NCBI GenBank assembly: GCA_000701625.1
Contig: JNJK01000039.1
Coordinates: 1-36,089 of the forward strand
DNA from: Lachnospiraceae bacterium MC2017
GTDB lineage: Bacteria; Bacillota; Clostridia; Lachnospirales; Lachnospiraceae
Length of the DNA stretch: 36,089 nt
Reading direction: 5' to 3'
The translations under genes and the position numbers were made by a program. The notes beneath the pieces were generated by a model that saw nothing but the letters and a program-made list of their open reading frames with translations, did not search any database and had not been told where the DNA came from. Of the stretch, positions 29,787-36,089 are shown piece after piece; the first letter of the stretch is position 1; each line of letters opens with the position of its first letter.

Positions 29787-31265
29787 ATGGTCTATCAGTG
29801 GTCAGAACTTGAATCAATATTTGTTAAGTTAGGGCTAGAAATATTTGATATAGAGCTGGAAGTAAAGGATAAAAATGAATATATATATAATGGAAAAAGT
29901 CGAAATGGTGCAATAGGAAAAACTTCGTGGTATATCCCACTAAGTAATGATGAAACGAAAGAATTAGGTGTCGAAAAGGGTGGATGTGGATTAAAGATTA
30001 TCAAGTATCCAGTAAACGTGGATATTATAGATGAATACCACAGATTGTTAAATGAATATTCTATTCAAAAAATCATGAATAAAGAAAATATGGCACCTGA
30101 TATTTATAAATTGTTGTTAGTAAAGAATAAGTGCCCAATATCTTATGAATGGTTATCGAGAACGCTAGAATTTCCAAGTGGTTCAATATTATTTGCACAG
30201 GTTGTTGAAGATATTACCAATTGCATATTTGATGAAAGTATTTTAACAACAGAAGATGGTATTCCATATGGACAAAAAGTAGATGATTTTATCAAAAAAT
30301 GTGGACAGCTAAGAATTGTTCCGTATGATATCAACATTGAAAATATATTTTTACACAATGGAGAATTGAAGGTTGTTGATGTTCATAAATGGAAGAGAAG
30401 TTATAGCATAGTTGCTCCAAAGGCGCCTAAATATGTTCAGATTGAACTTAACAATAGCTGTAATGCAAAGTGTGCAATGTGCAATATACCACATATGACA
30501 AGAAATAAAGGATATATGACAGATGAGTTGTTTATTAGAATATTAAAAGAAGCGAATAAAAATAGCGTGGAATATATAACTCCTTTTTTGCATGGTGAGC
30601 CTTTCTTAAGACGTGATTTTGTGGACAAACTTCACCTTATTAATAAATATGCCCCAAATGCTAAAATTACAATTTTTACAAATGCTTCTATGTTAACAGA
30701 AAATGCTATAAATAAATTGGCTTTTATACGAAATATTGATCAGATTGTATTTAGTTTTCCCGGTGGGAATAAGGAGATATACGAAAAAGTCACAGGGCTT
30801 GATTTTGAGAATAGTTATATGAACATTTGCCGTGCTTTTGAAGTATTGAAAGATATTCCAATGAGGATATCTATGCCGATATTTACCGATAATGCTGATA
30901 GTGAAAGTGATTTTTATGCACTTTGGGAAAAATATCCATGTAGTGCCTATGAAACATACAATTACTTAGGTGATGTGTCTGGAACACTTGCAGATAAATG
31001 CTACGAGCATTGTGACCGAGCATTTAGAAGTATGACTATATTGTTTGATGGAAGAGTTTGTCTGTGTTGTATGGATTCAGATGGTAAATATATCATGGGA
31101 GATATTAGTAAAAATACAATGTTAGAAATTTGGAATTCTAAAACTTATCTTGAATTAAGACAATTACATGGTATTTGCAGAAATGCATATGAACCATGTT
31201 CAAAATGCACATTAGATTTAAAAACAGAGGAGTATGTAAATGCGTATTGCGATAATAATAGGTAG
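29787..31265 (+). CDS. Kinase-like / radical SAM / SPASM fusion protein
   Basis: The 492-residue protein has three parts. Residues about 50-205 resemble a sugar or lipopolysaccharide kinase: GLKIIKYP (Lys strand), then RIVPYDINIENIFLHNGELK with Asp and Asn of the catalytic loop, and VVDVHKW in place of DFG. Residues 213-400 are a radical SAM domain with CNAKCAMC (CxxxCxxC at about 225, 229, 232) and FLHGEPFLR. The C-terminal SPASM region has two Cys groups (CLCCMD, and CRNAYEPCSKC near 474). ATG 29787 follows GAGGTG. It overlaps the next gene by 26 bases. A fused kinase is unusual for this family; its substrate is unknown. Confidence 0.82.
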   Translation: MVYQWSELESIFVKLGLEIFDIELEVKDKNEYIYNGKSRNGAIGKTSWYIPLSNDETKELGVEKGGCGLKIIKYPVNVDIIDEYHRLLNEYSIQKIMNKENMAPDIYKLLLVKNKCPISYEWLSRTLEFPSGSILFAQVVEDITNCIFDESILTTEDGIPYGQKVDDFIKKCGQLRIVPYDINIENIFLHNGELKVVDVHKWKRSYSIVAPKAPKYVQIELNNSCNAKCAMCNIPHMTRNKGYMTDELFIRILKEANKNSVEYITPFLHGEPFLRRDFVDKLHLINKYAPNAKITIFTNASMLTENAINKLAFIRNIDQIVFSFPGGNKEIYEKVTGLDFENSYMNICRAFEVLKDIPMRISMPIFTDNADSESDFYALWEKYPCSAYETYNYLGDVSGTLADKCYEHCDRAFRSMTILFDGRVCLCCMDSDGKYIMGDISKNTMLEIWNSKTYLELRQLHGICRNAYEPCSKCTLDLKTEEYVNAYCDNNR

Positions 31266-32520
31266 TATACCGTTTGTTTTTCGCTTGATTTTGTATGTAT
31301 ATCATTTAGTGATTGTGAAAAAATTTTTAAGAGAAGATATAGAATATGTAAAAAGCAGCAGAAAGATTAATGCATTAGTTTTAATTCCTGTATTAAGAGA
31401 GCAACGCATTATTCAGAAAACAATAAATCATTTTATGAAAATGCAAGTTGATAGCATCAATTTGCACTTGGTTATAGTTGGAACGAACAGGGAAGTCAAA
31501 TCAGATAAAGCATCAACAATTGATATCGTTGCAAATTGGATAAATGAATATAGCAAAGACTTGCCATCAAATATTGACATTGACTATTGTGAGGCTAGTG
31601 ATGAAGGCGGTGATCGCGCCACGCAGCTGAATTATGCTGTTAATTATGTGAAAGAAAAAAAAGGAATAGCGGAGCTTGATTTTGTTGGAGTATATGATGC
31701 TGATTCATTGCCATCAGAACGTACTTTACAAGAAGTTATTAATTGTTTTATTAGTGATGAAGAGGTAGGCGCCTGTCAGCAGCCAGTACATTTTGCTATG
31801 GCAGCAAATGAGATGGCAAGAGCAAAAGAGAATCCTTTGTTAATAGCAAATGCTTTATATCAATCAACATGGACAGCTATAAATGAGTTGCCAATGTGGA
31901 TTAAATATTCAAAAAAAAATAATGAGTTAAGCCGAAGGCATCTATATCTTATTGGTCATGGTGAGTTCATTACGGAGAAAATATACAATAGTTTTCAATT
32001 TCCAGAATACGAAATTACCGATGGAATCCAGTTGGGATACAGATTGGGAATGTCAAATATAAAGGTACGACCTTTGCACGAATTTTGCAACGATGATGTA
32101 CCACATAAGATATCAACCCTCGTCAAACAACATAAACGATGGTTCGGCGGATGTATGAATCTTTTATCAGCTTACAGATGGGCTAAAGATCACTATAAGA
32201 CAAATGCATGGTTACAGTTAGTTGATGGATTATGGAGCCAGGCAAGATGGGCATGGACATTTTGGCTTTATGTAGTAATTGTTATCTGTGCAATATTTGT
32301 AGACATGAGAGTGTTGGGTGCATATTTAGTAATGGGAGTTATGTATTGTTATGTTTTTCCAATTATAGCACATAAAATTATGGAAATTGATGTTCATGTC
32401 AGATTCATAGATTGGGTATGTTTGCCTATAGCAATAGGTCTCAAATCTGTAGGACCTAATATTTATATTATAAGTAAGATTTTGGGGAAGCGATTAAAAT
32501 ATGAAAAGGTGGAAAGATAA
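31240..32520 (+). CDS. Membrane-bound family-2 glycosyltransferase (processive type)
   Basis: The 426-residue protein has an N-terminal membrane segment (IIIGSIPFVFRLILYVYHL), a cytoplasmic GT2 domain with VYDADSLPS (DxD, about 149-157), YEITDGIQLGYRLG (acid/base region, about 257-270) and KQHKRWFGG (QxxRW, about 295-303), then three or four membrane segments from WTFWLYVVIVICAIF to the C terminus. This order matches cellulose/chitin/hyaluronan synthase-like enzymes that build and export a polymer. It would be the polymerase or a lipid-linked sugar transferase of the cluster. ATG 31240 lies inside the preceding gene; AACAGAGGAG is upstream. Confidence 0.83.
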   Translation: MRIAIIIGSIPFVFRLILYVYHLVIVKKFLREDIEYVKSSRKINALVLIPVLREQRIIQKTINHFMKMQVDSINLHLVIVGTNREVKSDKASTIDIVANWINEYSKDLPSNIDIDYCEASDEGGDRATQLNYAVNYVKEKKGIAELDFVGVYDADSLPSERTLQEVINCFISDEEVGACQQPVHFAMAANEMARAKENPLLIANALYQSTWTAINELPMWIKYSKKNNELSRRHLYLIGHGEFITEKIYNSFQFPEYEITDGIQLGYRLGMSNIKVRPLHEFCNDDVPHKISTLVKQHKRWFGGCMNLLSAYRWAKDHYKTNAWLQLVDGLWSQARWAWTFWLYVVIVICAIFVDMRVLGAYLVMGVMYCYVFPIIAHKIMEIDVHVRFIDWVCLPIAIGLKSVGPNIYIISKILGKRLKYEKVER

Positions 32521-33440
32521 TGAAAGTTGAAAATATTCAGTACGTTAGGATACTTTTGACTAAAAGATGCAATTTGTCATGTGCGTTTTGTCATCAGGAA
32601 GGCTGTGACTTTTCAAACAATGAAATAGATTTTGATCTTTTATTAATGACTGTTCAGATGCTATATGATATAGGCTACAGAAAAATAAAGTTGATGGGCG
32701 GGGAACCTATGCTATATAGCAGAATATATGAGGCAACAAAGGCAATAAGAAATATTGGCACGGATATAGATTTGTCAATGGTAAGTAATGGAAGTGCACC
32801 AGTAGAAAAGTATCTTAATCTGTTTGAATGTGGATTAGACAGACTAAACATATCTGTTCATGGCTGGGACGATGAGTTTTTTTGTTTAAATACAGGGAAT
32901 ACAGTAAATCTGTGTAAAAAGATAAAAACTAATATCATCTTTTTGGCTAAATTAGGAAAAATCAATAAGATTAATTATGTTTTGCAAAAGAAAAAAAATG
33001 AAAAGGATTTTTATCAACTTATCGAGGATGTAAAGGATCTGAATATTGTAGTAGATGTTTTAAATTTGCTATCGTTTCCGGGGCAAGAAGATATTGATAA
33101 GTTAAAATATAATTTTTCTGAAATAGAAAATTTAATCTCTGAATATTGGATAATTGATAATATTCTCGAATATGACAATCCGTATAGTTTACCGTCTAAA
33201 AGAGTTTTTTTAAAAAACGGTTGCGTTCTAAATTTAAAAGAAAGTTATCTTAATGAACAAGATGTTTTCTATTCATGTGTTGAATGTAAATACAAAGATT
33301 TATGCGTTGAAGGGATAAAAGCAATTAGATTGACTAATGAAGGATTAATTCAGCCCTGTTTGTTGAGAACAGATAATACCTTTAATTTAGACAAAAATAA
33401 TGATAAACAAAAAGTTTTAGAATATTTGACCAAGTTATAG
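32520..33440 (+). CDS. Radical SAM protein (MoaA-like)
   Basis: The 306-residue protein has LLTKRCNLSCAFCHQEGC near the N terminus (CxxxCxxC at about 18, 22, 25), MGGEPMLYS (GGEP, about 60-68), LSMVSNGSA and LNISVHGWDDEF. A second Cys group lies near the C terminus (CVECKYKDLCVEG, with a later IQPCLLRT), in the place where MoaA has its auxiliary cluster. The match to MoaA is in layout; MoaA partners such as MoaC are absent here, so molybdopterin synthesis is unlikely. It starts one base inside the preceding stop (TAATG). Confidence 0.82.
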   Translation: MKVENIQYVRILLTKRCNLSCAFCHQEGCDFSNNEIDFDLLLMTVQMLYDIGYRKIKLMGGEPMLYSRIYEATKAIRNIGTDIDLSMVSNGSAPVEKYLNLFECGLDRLNISVHGWDDEFFCLNTGNTVNLCKKIKTNIIFLAKLGKINKINYVLQKKKNEKDFYQLIEDVKDLNIVVDVLNLLSFPGQEDIDKLKYNFSEIENLISEYWIIDNILEYDNPYSLPSKRVFLKNGCVLNLKESYLNEQDVFYSCVECKYKDLCVEGIKAIRLTNEGLIQPCLLRTDNTFNLDKNNDKQKVLEYLTKL

Positions 33441-33453
33441 GTGAGAATGAAAA

Positions 33454-34323
33454 ATGATACCTGAAGTTATATATATAGAGACTACAAACTTTTGTAATGC
33501 CAATTGTATTATGTGTCCACATGATAGGATGAAACGAAAAAAAATTGTAATGGAGGATTCTGTTTTTCATAAGATTATATCTGGAATGGCGGGTATAGAT
33601 TTGTCAAATACGCAGTTGTTTTTACATAAAGAAGGCGAGCCATTATGTGATAATAATATTGCGGAAAGGATAAACTATGTATGTAAAAAACTACCCAAAG
33701 TAAAAGAAGTTGGTATAAATACAAATGCTATGCTGTTGACAGAGACTATAACAGAGAAACTCCTGAATTCAGGGCTTAATCTGATTTTTTTTAGCGTTGA
33801 TGGGACATCAAAAGAAACATATGATGCTATTCGTATCAACTGCCATTATGATACTGTTGAAAAAAATATTAAATACTTCTTAAAAGAACGCAAACGTCAG
33901 AAAAAAAATATACGTGTCGTTATGCAGATGCTTTTAACAGATGACACAAAAAAACAGAAGGAAAAGTATATTGAAAAATGGGAAAAATATAATGTGGAAT
34001 TTTACTTTAAGGAGATGCACTGTTATTTGGACGGCGGCAATTCTACATTTGTTGAGCCGGATTTTTCAAAGCAAATAAGATGCTGTACGGATCCTTTTAG
34101 AATAATTGTATACTACGCAGATGGAAGTGTTGGCGCTTGTTGCTGGGATTATAATAATGAGTTTGTAATTGGTGATGCAAGAGAATTATCATTGAATGAG
34201 CTTTTTAATGGAGAACGTATAGCATATTTGCGCAAAAAACAACAGGAGTTAGAGTGCAGGGATATTAAACCTTGTAATCGATGTGGAAGAGTATATGGAT
34301 ACGATAAAATCAGCGAATATTAA
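33454..34323 (+). CDS. Radical SAM/SPASM protein
   Basis: The 289-residue protein has IETTNFCNANCIMCPHDRMK (CxxxCxxC at about 14, 18, 21), FLHKEGEPL, FFSVDGTSKETYD and a C-terminal SPASM-like set: IRCCTDPF, GACCWDY, and CRDIKPCNRCG. SPASM proteins use extra iron-sulfur clusters to modify peptides or sugars, for example in oxidation or epimerisation. ATG 33454 follows AGGTGAGAATGAAAA. It differs from the two other radical SAM proteins, so the cluster holds three separate enzymes. The substrate is unknown; nearby glycosyltransferases suggest a sugar-containing one. Confidence 0.85.
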   Translation: MIPEVIYIETTNFCNANCIMCPHDRMKRKKIVMEDSVFHKIISGMAGIDLSNTQLFLHKEGEPLCDNNIAERINYVCKKLPKVKEVGINTNAMLLTETITEKLLNSGLNLIFFSVDGTSKETYDAIRINCHYDTVEKNIKYFLKERKRQKKNIRVVMQMLLTDDTKKQKEKYIEKWEKYNVEFYFKEMHCYLDGGNSTFVEPDFSKQIRCCTDPFRIIVYYADGSVGACCWDYNNEFVIGDARELSLNELFNGERIAYLRKKQQELECRDIKPCNRCGRVYGYDKISEY

Positions 34324-35788
34324 TTGCATATACGAAAAAGATTTAGATAACACTTCGAAAGTGGGAAAAGCTTTTGAAAATGTCGATAAGGATTATTTAT
34401 ATGTGATTAATGATTTCGATGAAGTGATTGGTGTTTATTATTTGGAGGAATTTTGTAATTCAAAAAAAATACATATTGATAGTCAACTGCCGAGAAACTG
34501 TAATGATATTTCTGATGAACAAAAACTTTGTGAAAAGATAAAGCGTTTATCGCCAGACGAAATATTATATATCCGAAAAGAAATAATAAAGTCATTTGGA
34601 GATGAGTACGTGTGTTGTTGCAGTTCAAAACCTATTGCTGAAAAAATTATACGCTTAATATTTCCGGAATATAATATAAATGTATCTTTTATAGATAAAG
34701 TAAATGAGCTCAGAGAAAATGCGAATGTTCTTTTTTTATCTTTTAGAAAAATAAAGTTGTACAGGAAGATGCATGTTACCAAAATAAATAAGTTTGTTAT
34801 GTTAAACAATCTTGTGTCGGATAGTACTAATAGGAAAGTATTCTATTCAAAATATCCTGATTTGATCAAATATTTTAGAAATGCACAAGTTGGCTTTGTA
34901 TATGCTGTCATACCAGAGAAACAGATGCTAACTTGTTTGAGCCAAGAATCATTGGATAGGCTTGCAGGATTTGGAAAAGCGGATTATGAATTTACTGAGA
35001 CTTTACTTGGTGGTAGAGACTCAGGGGATTATATTTCATGCCTTGACCAAAATCGATTAAGTAAAGTTATTAATAATGGAATATATAAGTGCTTATTTGA
35101 CTGTAAAAGTGAATTTTATAATGTTATTGGGGGAATGCGGGTAACAACAAATCAGCCTGATGAATATAAGCACAAGATATATGTTTTTGGTCCGTGCACT
35201 GCAAGGGGTGCTATGGTAGAAGATTCGCATACAATAGCTTCTATTATTCAAAGCATGGTTAATGATAGTAATATGCCGTATATAGTTATGAATTGTGGCG
35301 TGGGAGGTGGAACAGACTTAAATAATACATATAGGTATATTGTCTCATTACCAATATGTCCTGGAGATATTGTAATTTTAGTAGAAGAGGGACGATTTTT
35401 CGACGATGATGATGATGATGATGCAGGTGAAATAATAACGATTTCTTTGGCGGACGCATTTAATAAAGCTCTGTTGAAAAATGAGTGGTTTTTGGATAGA
35501 CCGGCTCATTGTAATACAGAGGCAAATAGAATTATTTCAAAACAGATCATGAATACAATATACAAACTTGATCAGAAAAGTAATTCTCAGCAGGACGCAC
35601 ATATTGTTCAGCTATTCAAAGGAAAAAAGAAGATATTCGAAAGCTCTTTGTCACTAAAAAAATACATTAAATCTTTGCGAGAACATAAGTTTATTATAGG
35701 AGATAACGATGTAGTTGGGGCTATTACCATGCATTGCAATCCAATGACAAAAGGTCATATGTATCTAACTGAAACTTCGCAGTTATAA
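34295..35788 (+). CDS. SGNH-like/nucleotidyltransferase protein, truncated at the 3' end
   Basis: The 497-residue protein has an N-terminal unknown part, a middle region KIYVFGPCTARGAMVEDSHT (about 297-316) with MNCGVGGGTDLNN (a strand, turn and small-residue loop that suggests an SGNH-hydrolase-like fold), seven Asp encoded by GAC(GAT)6 near residue 372, and the C terminus VGAITMHCNPMTKGHMYL. That end is the start of a nucleotidyltransferase domain (N-P-x-T-x-G-H, as in citrate lyase ligase), but a stop follows six residues later. About 150 residues appear lost. I prefer ATG 34295 with GGAAGAG upstream; GTG 34283 is possible. Confidence 0.7.
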   Translation: MDTIKSANINCIYEKDLDNTSKVGKAFENVDKDYLYVINDFDEVIGVYYLEEFCNSKKIHIDSQLPRNCNDISDEQKLCEKIKRLSPDEILYIRKEIIKSFGDEYVCCCSSKPIAEKIIRLIFPEYNINVSFIDKVNELRENANVLFLSFRKIKLYRKMHVTKINKFVMLNNLVSDSTNRKVFYSKYPDLIKYFRNAQVGFVYAVIPEKQMLTCLSQESLDRLAGFGKADYEFTETLLGGRDSGDYISCLDQNRLSKVINNGIYKCLFDCKSEFYNVIGGMRVTTNQPDEYKHKIYVFGPCTARGAMVEDSHTIASIIQSMVNDSNMPYIVMNCGVGGGTDLNNTYRYIVSLPICPGDIVILVEEGRFFDDDDDDDAGEIITISLADAFNKALLKNEWFLDRPAHCNTEANRIISKQIMNTIYKLDQKSNSQQDAHIVQLFKGKKKIFESSLSLKKYIKSLREHKFIIGDNDVVGAITMHCNPMTKGHMYLTETSQL

Positions 35789-35794
35789 AACTGC
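35779..35794. repeat. Perfect inverted repeat at the truncation point
   Basis: GCAGTT-ATAA-AACTGC covers the stop codon (35786-35788) of the truncated gene. It may mark a recombination or insertion junction, or act as a weak hairpin. Confidence 0.4.
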
Positions 35795-35839
35795 AGCTGA
35801 ATCTTGATAATTCAATAAAAATTGGCAATTAAGTACCAA

Positions 35840-36082
35840 TCACGCTACCTGTAAATGACGTTGCATGGAAGGTGTGAGTGCAGATATAAACTTGTCTATC
35901 ATTGCAGATATTTTTTCTTCATCGAGATCAAATTCTTCAATCATCATGTTTGAAAAAATCTCCATGATGATGTTGAAAGCATAAGTAAATGTGACATCAG
36001 CTACCTCGTCCATGAAATATGCAAACAGTTCGCCTAAGGTTCGGGGATCCTCCGATTCTCGATTTTCTACTGCAAGCATCAT
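35840..36082 (-). CDS. Unrecognised protein, possibly continuing past the window edge
   Basis: The minus-strand frame codes for 80 residues from ATG 36082 and remains open to the window edge (R-Y-M-M-L), so the real start may lie outside. It is acidic and helical, with a hydrophobic stretch around FTYAFNIIMEIFSNMMIEEF and then DLDEEKISAMIDKFISALTP. I do not recognise a family. It points opposite to the glycan cluster and lies right after its truncated end, so it may belong to the next unit or to an inserted element. No ribosome site can be judged. Confidence 0.45.
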   Translation of the reverse strand: MMLAVENRESEDPRTLGELFAYFMDEVADVTFTYAFNIIMEIFSNMMIEEFDLDEEKISAMIDKFISALTPSMQRHLQVA

Positions 36083-36089
36083 ATATCGA

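Noticed and set aside
32520-33440. Reading the MoaA-like protein as part of molybdopterin synthesis
   Set aside because: No other cofactor gene is present, and the C-terminal Cys pattern and neighbours fit a different substrate.
35402-35422. (GAT)n run as a phase-variation switch
   Set aside because: It is a triplet repeat inside the frame, so length changes would alter only the number of Asp residues.
1-36089. CRISPR array, tRNA or rRNA genes
   Set aside because: No regularly spaced 25-40 bp repeats with unique spacers and no tRNA-like or rRNA-like segments were seen. The repeated arrays present are operators, iterons or arm-like sites.

Overview
The window looks like accessory DNA of a gut or rumen Lachnospiraceae-type Firmicute (Butyrivibrio/Roseburia-like; inferred from gene content, purine-rich ribosome binding sites, frequent TTG/GTG starts and low to moderate GC). 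Most of it is an integrative and conjugative element (ICE) of the Clostridia CTn kind, with cargo on both sides. No complete integrase, tRNA, rRNA or CRISPR array is visible, so the element ends are not fixed.

Layout. 1-177 is the 3' end of a tyrosine recombinase gene. It is followed by two clusters of 11-12 bp direct repeats that resemble integrase arm sites. 616-2178 is an AbiE-type (type IV) toxin-antitoxin pair behind a striking operator array. 2232-3350 holds a small self-regulated HTH gene and a membrane protein gene. 3351-3725 is a non-coding junction with four 11-bp tandem repeats and two terminator-like hairpins. 3726-8914 is the first ICE operon: DUF5688 protein, small Cys-rich protein, RepA-type initiator with in-gene iterons, two small proteins, PcfB and the VirD4 coupling ATPase. 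8928-9794 is a RelBE-like cassette on the minus strand, inserted at the 3' end of virD4; a second, diverged virD4 tail lies beyond it. 9803-20693 is the mating-channel and DNA-processing operon: leader hairpins, Maff2, VirB6/TrbL, PrgI, VirB4, NlpC/P60 hydrolase, DUF4315, DUF4366, RadC-ArdC fusion and topoisomerase III. 20701-23347 is the mobilization block: acidic protein, MobC, a phosphoribosyltransferase-like protein and MobA relaxase. It is followed by a terminator and a probable oriT at about 23447-23532.

Cargo. 23755-28142 contains a small membrane-anchored protein, a degenerate ADP-ribosylglycohydrolase (ARH), a frameshifted DUF1016 nuclease remnant, a macrodomain-HTH fusion, a von Willebrand A protein and an intact ARH. 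It looks like an ADP-ribose handling or conflict locus. 28444-35788 is an AT-rich, tightly packed gene set: two family-2 glycosyltransferases, a NodB-like deacetylase split at an A8 slippery run, a kinase-like/radical SAM/SPASM fusion, two more radical SAM proteins, and a protein cut off just as a nucleotidyltransferase domain begins. It probably makes or modifies a cell-surface glycan or a small sugar-derived product. The last 250 bases hold part of an unrecognised minus-strand gene.

The best candidates for something undescribed are the glycan/radical SAM cluster, the macrodomain-vWA-ARH locus, the repA iterons read in three frames, and the shared leader motif ahead of the two ICE operons. 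All assignments come from reading the sequence; no database search was run.
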